A stretch of 64,000 bases of DNA from Methanolobus halotolerans (GCF_004745425.1 NZ_PGGK01000002.1:1-64000); one strand, 5' to 3'; positions 1-8,589 are shown, counted from the stretch's first letter. Notes: generated by a model from the letters alone, not told the origin. A program made the numbers and translations.

Positions 1-127
1 GAAGCTCTTTTAAACGTGCCTCAATCTCATTTTCTAAAACATTTCGTCTATATTTAGAACACCATATTAAATGAAAACCGATGTTATACACTGTTGTATT
101 GCTATGTTTCCATCGTTCTGTTGCCAT
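1..127 (-). CDS. tnpA: IS200/IS605 family transposase TnpA, N-terminal part (cut by window edge)
   Basis: Reading leftwards from an ATG at 125-127 gives about 42 residues, starting MATERWKHSNTTVYNIGF and continuing HLIWCSKYRRNVLENEIEA. The N-terminal Y/F-H-L-[IV]-W-x-[ST]-KYRR signature is characteristic of the HUH-type tyrosine (Y1) transposase TnpA of IS200/IS605 elements. The HUH and tyrosine catalytic motifs lie outside the window. Known role: single-strand cut-and-paste ('peel and paste') transposition. Whether the gene is intact cannot be judged. Confidence 0.85.
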   Translation of the reverse strand, partial: MATERWKHSNTTVYNIGFHLIWCSKYRRNVLENEIEARLKEL

Positions 128-235
128 AACAATGTATTATAAGTCTGACAGCTATATAACATTTGTGATTATCTATAAGGTGTGGTACGATTCATCCCAC
201 AGCTAAATCAGTAGGCTTTCTCTACCCCTACGCCC
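128..235. mobile_element. Possible end of the IS200/IS605 element
   Basis: About 65 bases beyond the tnpA start is an imperfect palindrome (CCCACAGCT around 196-204, AGTAGGC around 210-216) preceded by TTCAT and followed by TTTCTC. This layout resembles the subterminal hairpin seen at IS605-type right ends after tnpB. No tnpB gene lies between it and tnpA. It could be an element that lost tnpB or simply the left end of an IS200-type element. The boundary is not defined. Confidence 0.35.
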
Positions 236-393
236 CGTTAGTCGTAAATCATTGAGAAAAATACAAAGTACTGACAGTTTGGCATAAATAATTAGCATTT
301 TTCTATATTCCTAGTCCTTTTTTAGTGTAAGAAATATTAGATATTATACATGCCTGGTTTGTATAAAGTGGTTCCTGTGCCAGAGAATATAAA

Positions 394-469
394 AGCAGCC
401 ACCCGCCAAAGGCGGCACAATCCGTCGCTGGTGTACTGAAGAATGTTGAATTGAGGAGATGTGGCGGCT
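394..469. other. Foldable intergenic element with outer and inner stems
   Basis: AGCAGCCAC (394-402) pairs with GTGGCGGCT (461-469) at 8 of 9 positions. Directly inside, CCGCC (403-407) and GGCGG (411-415) form a hairpin with an AAA loop. The element is GC-rich compared with the AT-rich DNA around it. The 473-base stretch 128-600 holds no convincing gene apart from this and the possible IS end. It could be a structured RNA, a miniature inverted-repeat element or part of a larger IS remnant. Confidence 0.4.
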
Positions 470-600
470 ACTTTCGTTCATCTTTTTAAGTTATACACGA
501 TTTGGGACTATGCAACCTGACAGAAAGAATTTCAGTATTGAAAAAGCCGACTTTAAAATTTCAATCTACATGACTTCTCAAGGTTGTTTTTTCTTTATTG

Positions 601-2256
601 TCAGGTTATCCCGAGCAATGATGATACTGCTGCCATAGTAACCACGGCACTTGCTCCTGAGATCCAGACCATGATCACAAAATCAATTGTTGCGCTCAGC
701 ATGTGGCCTCCGTCAACGACCCTGATGAGGATGGCAGACATCAGGGAATGACCTATCATTATTGCCAGTACCATGTTTGCAAGGGTGTCCATACTTCCCA
801 CATTTGTATAGAGCACCATGCCCATGGACATGCCAGCCGGCATTTCGACTGCCGCGAACATATCCTGCATCAGTCCGACAACACCCAGGGAAATATACAT
901 TGTAAAACCGATACCACCGGTCAGCCCGTAGAGAACACCGACCAGACTGCCTGCGGACTGGCTCCTTTTCTTTCGCAGGGCGACTATCCTGTGAAAGTTC
1001 GTTGCGATGATATCACCTATAACCTCAGGCTTACCGCCGAGATTTGTCGCCTCCACGAACATCACACTGAATCGCTGGATAAGATTGCTTCCTGTGTTGG
1101 CAGAGAATACCTCCCATGAAGTTATTTTATCGATCCTTGTCACCAGCATCTTGTAAAGGTTGTTGACATCCTTTGTCAAAGGACCGAAATCATGAGCTCG
1201 CAGGGCTTTTAAGGCATCATCTATCACACCACCCCTTGCACCTGCAGAACTTCCCAGGGAGCGGATGAAAGCAGGGAAATTCTCATCCTTTCGCCTTATG
1301 CTCTTTTCGATCTTGGTGGCAACATATCCGGTATATACCAGTGGGGTGAATACCATTGCAACAGCGATAGATGTTTCGATCTTACCGTATAGGGAAACAG
1401 CTATAGCTACAATGATACATCCTGCGATCGAGATGGGAATGGAACGGTACAACTTGAGTTTCTCGCTTGTGACGATCCTGGAATTACTCCATGTAGGGTC
1501 CTTTGGGATCTTGCTCTTGGTGAACATGACCATAACAAGATCTGTCACAAGGAAGACCACAACCACGACACCCATGAGGAGTTCCGCATTCATTCCGGTG
1601 ATAACAGGCATTATAACTGCAAAGGAAGCCATGAAGATCAGAGACATCACAAGGGACACGAAAAGCTCCTTGATGACCTCTACCGCATAAAGGGCACCAT
1701 TATACATGGATTCATATTCATTCATCACGACATTCTGCTCTGCAAAAAGGAATGACTTTACATCCTCTCCCGACTGGAGCGCATGGGCGAACCTGTCAAG
1801 GAAATCCTCGAATATAATGGAAGGAGACCTTTTTGATACGAACCTGCACCCATCCGCAAGGCTCAGGTTCCAGACAATCACAAGGTCATATATTTTCCGG
1901 GTCTCTTCCGCAAGTTCCTGGTAATCCTCATTTTCAGAAACTATACGGATAATATCAAGCCTCGGGGTCTCAGCTGTTGCTATTGACCCCATCTGAGTTA
2001 TGTAGTAGTGCATGTTGTTGTCGATACGGGCAGCTTTTGCACCAAGTATGGACAAAGGATAGGAGAAGGCAAATATCATACACACTACCGTAACAAGGGC
2101 TGGAATGTATCTTGTCGGGCCAACAAAGAGATTCGGCAGAACAGCGTACATCAGGATGGCGAAGAGGACACCAAATCCGATGATCGGCAAAGCAAACTTC
2201 TTTAAGTAGGTTTTTGGCTCCATGTCCAGATTCTTGAATGCCTTCTCATAACTCAT
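601..2256 (-). CDS. arlJ: Archaellum assembly membrane protein ArlJ (FlaJ)
   Basis: ArlJ is the polytopic membrane platform of the archaellum motor, related to TadC/PilC of type IV pilus systems, and works with the ATPase ArlI. The protein has two N-terminal hydrophobic segments (about residues 25-75), a long charged cytoplasmic region, and several later membrane segments (around 200-250, 275-320 and 440-550). This matches the FlaJ plan and the usual length of about 550 residues. A GTG at 2263-2265 abuts the arlI stop, but a GGTGA motif sits about seven bases before ATG 2254-2256, so I place the start there (551 aa). It is the last gene of the arl operon. Confidence 0.9.
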   Translation of the reverse strand: MSYEKAFKNLDMEPKTYLKKFALPIIGFGVLFAILMYAVLPNLFVGPTRYIPALVTVVCMIFAFSYPLSILGAKAARIDNNMHYYITQMGSIATAETPRLDIIRIVSENEDYQELAEETRKIYDLVIVWNLSLADGCRFVSKRSPSIIFEDFLDRFAHALQSGEDVKSFLFAEQNVVMNEYESMYNGALYAVEVIKELFVSLVMSLIFMASFAVIMPVITGMNAELLMGVVVVVFLVTDLVMVMFTKSKIPKDPTWSNSRIVTSEKLKLYRSIPISIAGCIIVAIAVSLYGKIETSIAVAMVFTPLVYTGYVATKIEKSIRRKDENFPAFIRSLGSSAGARGGVIDDALKALRAHDFGPLTKDVNNLYKMLVTRIDKITSWEVFSANTGSNLIQRFSVMFVEATNLGGKPEVIGDIIATNFHRIVALRKKRSQSAGSLVGVLYGLTGGIGFTMYISLGVVGLMQDMFAAVEMPAGMSMGMVLYTNVGSMDTLANMVLAIMIGHSLMSAILIRVVDGGHMLSATIDFVIMVWISGASAVVTMAAVSSLLGIT

Positions 2257-2265
2257 GGAACTCAC

Positions 2266-3924
2266 CTATACTACGAACGGAAGGCCATCTACACCATGCT
2301 TATAGAAATTCACGATGATCTCGAGCACATCATAGTAATCATCGATACCCCGTGAGCGCATCTCTTCCAGTATCCTGGCCCTGAGGAAAAGGTCCTCGTA
2401 TATCTTTCTCTTGTCCTCATAACCCAGTTTTGTGGCGATCTTGTTCTCAAGAATGAAACTGTTATTAAGGCCCCTGAAATGATGCTTGTCCGTTTCGGGA
2501 TCCCACTGGAATACTGCCCTGGTAACAACACCACCTACCTCCTCGTAATATCCTTCTATCTCTTCGATTGCAAGACAGCGTCGCAGGAACTTACCCTTAC
2601 GGTAAACCGCTGACAATATCATTGCCACATTCAGGTTATCGATGAAGGTCACAGGGACATTTATAGGATCCGCAGTAAGGCGCTGTATCATCTTGGTTAC
2701 CGCAGATGCGTGGAAAGTGGCCAGTACCGGGTGTCCTGTCTGCATTCCCTGGAAAGCCACGTTACCTTCGGCTCCTCTGATCTCACCAACGATAATATAG
2801 TTAGGCCTTGAACGCAAGGCCGCCTTGAGCAATGCAAAGGTATCCACCCTGGAATCAGGAGGGCCTTCCTCACGTGTGATAAGCTGCTGCCAGACAGGTT
2901 GCGGAGGCTGGACCTCTGCCGTGTCTTCCGCAGAGAATATCTTTGCTTTGGGATTGACGAACGCAAGACAGGCATTCAGCATAGTGGTCTTCCCACTGGC
3001 TGTTTCCCCGCTGAAGAAAACACTCATACCGTTCTCAAGGCACATCCACATATAGGCAGCCATTTCAGGACTTAAAGCGCCCCAGCTGATCAGCTGTATG
3101 ATGCTCACAGGAACCTCACTGAACTTACGCATGGTGAAACTGCTACCACGCCTGCTGACATCTATACTGTAGATGATGTTGATACGTGAGCCGTCCGGAA
3201 GTGCACCATCGGCTATAGGGCGGGCATCGCTTACAGGACGACCAATACGCTCACTCATGCTTCTGAGCCAGTTGTCAAGTCCCTGCTCATCCCCGAAACT
3301 GAGATTCGTCTTCAACGTGTCGAATATCTTGTGGACAATGAAGATGTTATCCACACCTATACTGCTGATATCCTCAAGATAAGGATCCCTTATGATGGGT
3401 TCTATCGGACCGGAACCGATGATATTCCTTTCGATATGATAGAGTATCTTGTTATACTCTTTCTGGGTCATTAACACCTTTTTCTGGACAGGCATCAATT
3501 TCTGGATGATATCGAATCTGCCCTTTACCTCTTGCTCCAGAGCCCCGCCTGCACCTACATCGACGGATCCGTTCAGGAGCTTGGTTATAAGGTCCTTGAG
3601 CTCTGATTCTGAATCCGGTATCTGCTCACGCGCAGATTTTTCGAGTATGATGCTAAGTACAGCATCATATTTCTTCTTTTCAGGATCTGTCAGCTGTGGT
3701 TCAATACCATAGTAGAAGACATCGCCAAGTTCGGGAGTACCATAAAGGTGAATGAATACAGGATCCCCGACAGGTAAGATCACATTAATGCTCTCAGTGT
3801 CAAGGTCCTTTGAAAGGCTAACCATGAATGTTGGTTCATCCGCGCCGTTCTCTTTCATGAACTTGCGGACATACTCGCCCAGGTGCGGATTCCTCTGTAT
3901 GGCTTTTTCAAATTCCTGATCCAT
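2266..3924 (-). CDS. arlI: Archaellum motor ATPase ArlI (FlaI)
   Basis: Type II/IV secretion-family ATPase that drives archaellum assembly and rotation at the cytoplasmic face of ArlJ. The Walker A motif GETASGKTT is at residues 306-314, and a Walker B region with VGEIRGAEG follows near 375. The N-terminal half holds the family's regulatory domain. The length of 552 residues is normal for FlaI. The start is the ATG at 3922-3924, 19 bases after the arlH stop. It is co-directional with arlH and arlJ, as in other euryarchaeal arl operons. Confidence 0.95.
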   Translation of the reverse strand: MDQEFEKAIQRNPHLGEYVRKFMKENGADEPTFMVSLSKDLDTESINVILPVGDPVFIHLYGTPELGDVFYYGIEPQLTDPEKKKYDAVLSIILEKSAREQIPDSESELKDLITKLLNGSVDVGAGGALEQEVKGRFDIIQKLMPVQKKVLMTQKEYNKILYHIERNIIGSGPIEPIIRDPYLEDISSIGVDNIFIVHKIFDTLKTNLSFGDEQGLDNWLRSMSERIGRPVSDARPIADGALPDGSRINIIYSIDVSRRGSSFTMRKFSEVPVSIIQLISWGALSPEMAAYMWMCLENGMSVFFSGETASGKTTMLNACLAFVNPKAKIFSAEDTAEVQPPQPVWQQLITREEGPPDSRVDTFALLKAALRSRPNYIIVGEIRGAEGNVAFQGMQTGHPVLATFHASAVTKMIQRLTADPINVPVTFIDNLNVAMILSAVYRKGKFLRRCLAIEEIEGYYEEVGGVVTRAVFQWDPETDKHHFRGLNNSFILENKIATKLGYEDKRKIYEDLFLRARILEEMRSRGIDDYYDVLEIIVNFYKHGVDGLPFVV

Positions 3925-3943
3925 TCGATCGCCTTCTTCAGCT

Positions 3944-4639
3944 TCATGACACAGAAGCTATCTCTACAACAAGACCAACTTTCGGCTCTATCCTGAAACC
4001 GATCATCTGGCCCACCGGGCCTTTGGCACCGGTGAACTTGTTGACAACTATCGTACGCTTGACCTCACTTCCCAGAGGTCTTGACTTGAGGGTAATGTAA
4101 ACATCGCAGGATGACCTGAACATAGAAGCGATGTCCTCACTGAGCTGATTAGGCTCGATGGTAAGTATGATGACCTTCCCCATTCCGTTCAGTTTTTTGA
4201 AAAAAGATATCAGATCAAGACTTTTTTCAGTATTTGCGCTGTATTTTATTAGTGAGGAAATGGTATCTATGATAATTACGTTCTTCTCAAAGAGCTCTTC
4301 AGCTGTCATTAACCTCTCAAGGAAGTCGAAACGGGATTTAGCTGCCTGTACAAGAGGAATAACAGGAATATAGAGCAGATTACCGTTCAGCAGAAAAGGC
4401 GCAATCGGGTAATCCATTGAGTACATCTGGTTAATAAAACCCTTTGTGGTCATTTGTGTGGAAACAAAGGTAACACTGACGTCACTCTCATTAAGTCCGT
4501 ATGCCAGACGCTGGGTGATCGAACTTTTGCCCCCTCCGCTCCCACCTTCTATCACTACAAGGGAACCTGCAGGAAAACCTCCTCCCAGCTTGGCGTTGAG
4601 TTCATCTCTTGGTATTTCGAACGAGTTGATCTTTGCCAT
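3944..4639 (-). CDS. arlH: Archaellum motor regulator ArlH (FlaH)
   Basis: KaiC-like RecA-fold protein that binds ATP and associates with ArlI at the base of the archaellum motor. The Walker A motif GGSGGGKSS is at residues 32-40, and the Walker B region VIIIDTISSL has Asp125. The family is thought to bind ATP with little hydrolysis and to act as a switch. The 231-residue length fits ArlH. The ATG at 4637-4639 lies 9 bases after the arlG stop, indicating co-transcription. Confidence 0.93.
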   Translation of the reverse strand: MAKINSFEIPRDELNAKLGGGFPAGSLVVIEGGSGGGKSSITQRLAYGLNESDVSVTFVSTQMTTKGFINQMYSMDYPIAPFLLNGNLLYIPVIPLVQAAKSRFDFLERLMTAEELFEKNVIIIDTISSLIKYSANTEKSLDLISFFKKLNGMGKVIILTIEPNQLSEDIASMFRSSCDVYITLKSRPLGSEVKRTIVVNKFTGAKGPVGQMIGFRIEPKVGLVVEIASVS

Positions 4640-4648
4640 ATTTCACCA

Positions 4649-5155
4649 TTAAATTATAAAGTTCATGCCACCGGATTTCCCATTCTCTGCTGCAACAAGT
4701 ATGCGATGGTCACCTGCCTTAAGTGGAAAAGGGTCTGTTGTCACATTTATCACCAGGACATCCCCGGGACGCCATATGACATCTCCATCCGGGAGATCGA
4801 TATCCATTTCACCTGGCCCTATCATGGAACCATCTACAAGGACGGTTATGAATTCCGGTACCAGTTCAGTCCTGCCTGTGTTCTTCGCATAGAAGGTATA
4901 ATAATTCCCGGAGGCATCATAGGGGATGACAGAAGGGTCATTGACAATCGTTATGTCAGTCCTCATCTGCTCTGAGAGCAACTTGCTGCTGACAGATGAT
5001 GATGATACCATGGACTGGATATCCGCGGAAAGTACAGTAACGACTCCCATTGCGATTATTATGGCCGCAATGAAGAATATCATGTGGGTTACAGCCGTAT
5101 CTGCCTTCTCACATCCGGAAAATGGATGCCTCCGGTCGAAGCGTTTGTCCTTCAT
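4649..5155 (-). CDS. arlG: Archaellum stator protein ArlG (FlaG)
   Basis: ArlG has one N-terminal membrane segment (about residues 25-45) and an extracytoplasmic beta-rich domain. With ArlF it is known to connect the motor to the S-layer. The hydrophobic stretch HMIFFIAAIIIAMGVVTVLS followed by a globular domain of repeated short strands matches this. It is 168 residues long and precedes arlH in the conserved arl order. A 95-base AT-rich gap separates it from arlF, unlike the tight spacing elsewhere in the operon, so it may have its own promoter. Confidence 0.85.
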   Translation of the reverse strand: MKDKRFDRRHPFSGCEKADTAVTHMIFFIAAIIIAMGVVTVLSADIQSMVSSSSVSSKLLSEQMRTDITIVNDPSVIPYDASGNYYTFYAKNTGRTELVPEFITVLVDGSMIGPGEMDIDLPDGDVIWRPGDVLVINVTTDPFPLKAGDHRILVAAENGKSGGMNFII

Positions 5156-5157
5156 AC

Positions 5158-5235
5158 TTTGGTACCATCAGGTCTGAAATTGGAATTATAATTAGAAGTA
5201 TTATATATTGATAATAGTATATAAATTTGGTACCA
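5158..5235 (-). promoter_or_regulatory. Probable internal promoter between arlF and arlG, flanked by a direct repeat
   Basis: Read on the minus strand, this AT-rich gap contains AAATTTATATAC (about 5216-5226), a plausible TATA box for arlG. The 10-base repeat TTTGGTACCA occurs exactly twice, at 5158-5167 and 5226-5235, and contains the 8-base palindrome TGGTACCA. The copies bracket the TATA-like sequence, one just upstream of it and one next to the arlG start. This suggests protein binding sites, but no factor can be named. Confidence 0.45.
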
Positions 5236-5250
5236 GCCGGCAAGGTGCCC

Positions 5251-5682
5251 TCAAACCACATAGGTCCCGTAGTCAGCAATACCGTTCTCAGTGACAATTT
5301 TCACACGATGGGATCCCGTACCTTCCAGACCGGATACGGTCAGATTACGAGTCTCTTCCGGAACCCAGGTAACTGCAGTATCAGAAAAAGTATATTCTTT
5401 GAGGCTGCCGTCGATAAGCACATTGAGCTCATCAAAACTGAGAGTCTCACTACCGGTGTTTTTCATGGTAACGGTGAGGTCGTGGGTTTCGTTGAAAACG
5501 TCTGCTATCGAATCCTCAATCTCTATTCCGGTATTCAGGCGTTTATTCTGCATCTGGTATTGTTCTGCAGACGCATCGGAGGCAATCTCAGAAGATGTTG
5601 TTAAAGTTGTGTATGAGAAGGTCCCTACAATGACTGCCGAAATAAAGAAGATAGCAACAACAACCGAAACCTCAAATCCCAT
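5251..5682 (-). CDS. arlF: Archaellum stator protein ArlF (FlaF)
   Basis: Short N-terminus MGFEVSVVVAIFFISAVIVG gives a single membrane anchor, followed by a coil-forming stretch and a beta-sandwich domain outside the cell. This is the layout of ArlF, which is known to bind S-layer protein and form the static part of the motor together with ArlG. It is 143 residues long. The start lies inside the end of arlCE (11-base overlap at 5672-5682), implying translational coupling. Confidence 0.85.
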   Translation of the reverse strand: MGFEVSVVVAIFFISAVIVGTFSYTTLTTSSEIASDASAEQYQMQNKRLNTGIEIEDSIADVFNETHDLTVTMKNTGSETLSFDELNVLIDGSLKEYTFSDTAVTWVPEETRNLTVSGLEGTGSHRVKIVTENGIADYGTYVV

Positions 5683-6973
5683 ACAGTTCCTCCAGGCCGT
5701 GCTTGACCTTTGACATCTCCCGGTCGATGGAGCTTAGCATGTTGCGATCGATCTTGCGTCCGCACAGACGTTCAACAAAGAGAAGGGATTTGGTGTGGTC
5801 CTCCGGAAGCAGGCGCCAGGTAGGTTTCTCAACATAGTAATCTATACCGCGGGCATATGCCATTACCTCGGACCTTACATCTTCGCTTATCCACCCGATG
5901 TCCACATAGTAGTCCAGTGCGTCCATCAGGTTGTTCCTGCCTACGCGCTCCATCAAGAATTCTATCCAGTTCAGCAGTACGACCACGCTTGTGGGATCGG
6001 TCCTTATATTCTCCAGACGTACCATCGGAACTACTTCTTTGGAATTCCTGCGGGTACCTTCATCAGCATCATGCTCTGTGGCCGTTTCCCCGGAACCGTC
6101 TCCTATACCCTCCACGGGCAACTTTGAAGACATCAGAACGCCTTTTCTTTCGATCTCATCGACCCTTATGGAAATGGCACTTGTTGTTTCTGCAAGTTCA
6201 AGGATGTTCTGGTCAACAAGTTCGTTCTTGTCCGTGAGCTCCTCGGTTTTAAGGGTCAGCTGCTCGATACTCCCATGCAGCATGGACATGGCATCAGCAA
6301 ACGCAGTGAGTTTGGATTCCACATCCTGCATCTTAGAGTCGATTTCCTTGGAGATTCCAGGCATGTTCAACTTGTGGTCGATCGAATCCAGGTCGTTCTT
6401 GAAGACAACCAGCAGGTCCCCAAGCTCAGTGGCCCTTTTCTCCACCTTTTCAAATCGTTCTATCGTAGCCCTGGAAGCTACATCATCACCTACAAACGGA
6501 TTTACCTGATTGGATACGATCTCATAGAGCGAAAGCAATTCAAGCACACTCTGATCTATCTTATCCACTGTTTTTTTGATCTCTTCGTTCTCACGTTGCA
6601 CCATGCTAAGAGTCACGTCAGCCTTGGACACCTTCGTTTCGATCTCTTTGATCCTTTTGGTATTTGTCTCGATAGCCTCTTTGTTCTCAGAAGAGCCAGA
6701 CTGGCCGGAAGAACCCCCCTGGAAACCCGGAGGGCCGCTCATGCCGGGAGGGCCACCTGCAGGAGGATTTGCTCCAGGCATACCTGGTGGACTCATGCCG
6801 GGAGGACCTCCGGGAGGCATACCTGAAGCCAGGTCCGGCACAGAGTTAAGGTCGGGAATCCCTTCTAAAAAAGGAGGATCTGAATCAAAAGGAGAACTAC
6901 CCCCATTATTCTTTCCTTTTTTACTAAGGATAGCAGAAGTTGCCTTCTTTATTTTATCGCTTAAGCCGGACAT
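5672..6973 (-). CDS. arlCE: Archaellum cytoplasmic ring protein ArlCE/ArlD (FlaC/FlaD/E type)
   Basis: The C-terminal third (about residues 315-433, from VRLENIRTDPTSVVVLLNWI onward) matches the FlaD/E domain, including the 'WI.FL.ER.G..N...ALDYY...GWIS..V' pattern. The middle (about 90-260) is predicted coiled coil, as in FlaC. The N-terminus has a low-complexity Gly/Pro-rich stretch (about 45-95). In euryarchaea these proteins link the motor to the chemotaxis adaptor CheF. It is the first gene of the operon; flagellin genes, which commonly precede it, are absent because the next gene is divergent. Confidence 0.85.
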   Translation of the reverse strand: MSGLSDKIKKATSAILSKKGKNNGGSSPFDSDPPFLEGIPDLNSVPDLASGMPPGGPPGMSPPGMPGANPPAGGPPGMSGPPGFQGGSSGQSGSSENKEAIETNTKRIKEIETKVSKADVTLSMVQRENEEIKKTVDKIDQSVLELLSLYEIVSNQVNPFVGDDVASRATIERFEKVEKRATELGDLLVVFKNDLDSIDHKLNMPGISKEIDSKMQDVESKLTAFADAMSMLHGSIEQLTLKTEELTDKNELVDQNILELAETTSAISIRVDEIERKGVLMSSKLPVEGIGDGSGETATEHDADEGTRRNSKEVVPMVRLENIRTDPTSVVVLLNWIEFLMERVGRNNLMDALDYYVDIGWISEDVRSEVMAYARGIDYYVEKPTWRLLPEDHTKSLLFVERLCGRKIDRNMLSSIDREMSKVKHGLEELYGI

Positions 6974-7036
6974 GGTCTCACATAGCAGGATCTGATCTTT
7001 CAGATATATCTATCGATAACAGAATATACGTTCAAT

Positions 7037-7107
7037 AATATATAAAAATATTGAATCAAATGATTTTGCCTGGTCCGGGCAGGCAAAGGTGGGTTTAAAT
7101 CATTTGA
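7037..7107. promoter_or_regulatory. Divergent arl/methyltransferase promoter with nested inverted repeats
   Basis: A TATA-like stretch (AATATATAAAAATATT, 7037-7052) can serve the arl operon on the minus strand, giving a predicted start near 7015 about 40 bases before the arlCE ATG. Next to it is a perfect 11-base inverted repeat, TCAAATGATTT (7056-7066) and AAATCATTTGA (7097-7107). Inside this is a second perfect inverted repeat, TTTGCCTG (7065-7072) and CAGGCAAA (7080-7087). The arrangement suggests an operator upstream of the archaellum promoter, or a folded leader for the plus-strand gene. Confidence 0.55.
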
Positions 7108-7131
7108 CCAACCATTGCTTCAAAGATCAGA

Positions 7132-8148
7132 GTGACGCGCAAAAAGAAGTTTGAACATCGTATCTTCTCCGACAAGGACGGAGTGAGGTTTGCAACACCT
7201 GAAGACGTAGCAATCTACAGGGCCAAACGCCTGAGATGTAAAACCATCGCCGACATAAGTTGCGGGATTGGCGGACAGACAATATACTTCGCAAGGGAAT
7301 GCGAGCATGTCTATGCAGTGGAGATAGACCCTCAAAAGATAGCATACGCCAGGAAAAACTGCAAGCACCTTGGGATCACAAACGTGGAATTCATCTGTGC
7401 AGATGCACTTTCCCCTGAAGTGATAGCCAGTCTGCCTCAGCTTGATATCGTATTCTCGGACCCTGCCAGGCCTGCAAGTGAAAAAGTGAGGGATATCAGC
7501 AACCTGCAGCCATCGATCCCTGACGTGATGACCGCATATAGCACAAAGACATCCTGTTTTGCCTTTGAAGCACCCCCTCAGCTTACACCCGAAAGAGTTC
7601 CTTTTGACTGTGAAAAAGAGTATCTTTCACTCGAAGGCAAAATGAACCGCTTAAACCTGTACTTTGGGACCCTGAAGAAATGCGGGGTATCGGCCATAGC
7701 CCTCCCTTCAGGAACCAGAATAGAGTCGGACGATGAGATACCGGATATCCGGAGAACCGAAGAGCCGGCCTTATATGCCTATGAACCGGAAGAATCTGTT
7801 GAAAGGGCAGGGCTCCTTGCACAGCTGGCTGAAGAAGTAAGGGAACAGGCATCAGATGTCAGTTTATTCCCGATAGATAAGAAACGCATTTTCCTAACAT
7901 CCATGGAACAGATTGACCACCAACTGTTCAAGAAGAAGTATAAAGTTCTGAATATGCTGGCGTTTGACATCCCGCAGATCAACGAGTACCTTCGGGAAAA
8001 CGGTTTCGGAACTATGCTTTTAAGAGCTTCGGTCGATCCGAAAGAATACTGGGATATACGTAACCGGCTTGAAAAAGGACTTCGGGGAGACAGAAAAGCG
8101 CACCTGTTCCTTAAGGGCGAAATTGCCATATTGTGCGAGACATTGTAA
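7132..8148 (+). CDS. SAM-dependent (probably RNA) methyltransferase
   Basis: A class I Rossmann-fold methyltransferase. The SAM-binding motif DISCGIGGQT is near residues 42-51, the acidic VEIDP near 63, and a catalytic-type motif SDPARPA near 113, comparable to DPPY/DPAR motifs of nucleic-acid methylases. The C-terminal region (about 200-338) resembles the THUMP-like domains of archaeal RNA methyltransferases. The start is a GTG at 7132. It is transcribed away from arl and ends 2 bases from the convergent receiver gene. The substrate is unknown. Confidence 0.75.
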   Translation: MTRKKKFEHRIFSDKDGVRFATPEDVAIYRAKRLRCKTIADISCGIGGQTIYFARECEHVYAVEIDPQKIAYARKNCKHLGITNVEFICADALSPEVIASLPQLDIVFSDPARPASEKVRDISNLQPSIPDVMTAYSTKTSCFAFEAPPQLTPERVPFDCEKEYLSLEGKMNRLNLYFGTLKKCGVSAIALPSGTRIESDDEIPDIRRTEEPALYAYEPEESVERAGLLAQLAEEVREQASDVSLFPIDKKRIFLTSMEQIDHQLFKKKYKVLNMLAFDIPQINEYLRENGFGTMLLRASVDPKEYWDIRNRLEKGLRGDRKAHLFLKGEIAILCETL

Positions 8149-8149
8149 A

Positions 8150-8524
8150 CTACTGGCCCTTTAACTTCAGCAGGGACCTTGTCCTTTTTATGAGTTCACG
8201 TCTGCTGAAAGGTTTTGTAATATAATCATCCGCTTTGATCACATGTAAACCAAGCATCTTATCGAACTCCTGGCTTTTTACAGTAAGCATAGCAACCGGG
8301 AGGGCAGGGTTATCTTCCTTTATCTTGTGGAAAGTTTCCCATCCGTTCATGTCAGGCATCATGATATCAAGCAGAACAGCATCCGGAAGTTCTTCCTTTA
8401 TGAACTCGAGACATTCAAAACCACTACTTGCCCCGATGACATCTATACCTTCAGATTCAAGAATAAGTTTCACAAGGTCGATGGTATCGGGTTCATCATC
8501 TACGACCATGACTTTGGGACACAT
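8150..8524 (-). CDS. Stand-alone response regulator receiver protein
   Basis: A single CheY-like receiver domain of 124 residues with no output domain. Visible key residues are the acidic pair Asp9/Asp10, phosphoacceptor Asp53 in LLDIMMPD, Thr81, and Lys104 in the TKPF motif. It would receive phosphate from a histidine kinase and signal by protein contact. It lies upstream-to-downstream with a RecA-like/receiver fusion on the same strand, close to the archaellum genes. It is not obviously CheY, since no che genes are present here. Confidence 0.9.
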   Translation of the reverse strand: MCPKVMVVDDEPDTIDLVKLILESEGIDVIGASSGFECLEFIKEELPDAVLLDIMMPDMNGWETFHKIKEDNPALPVAMLTVKSQEFDKMLGLHVIKADDYITKPFSRRELIKRTRSLLKLKGQ

Positions 8525-8589
8525 TTTTTAACTCCTTAAAGAGAAAGATCTTTACAGAACAGAATATAAGATACTCTTTAAATATATAA

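Noticed and set aside
703-1119. Plus-strand open frames inside arlJ and other long genes
   Set aside because: They lie antisense to strongly supported genes and show no protein-family features.
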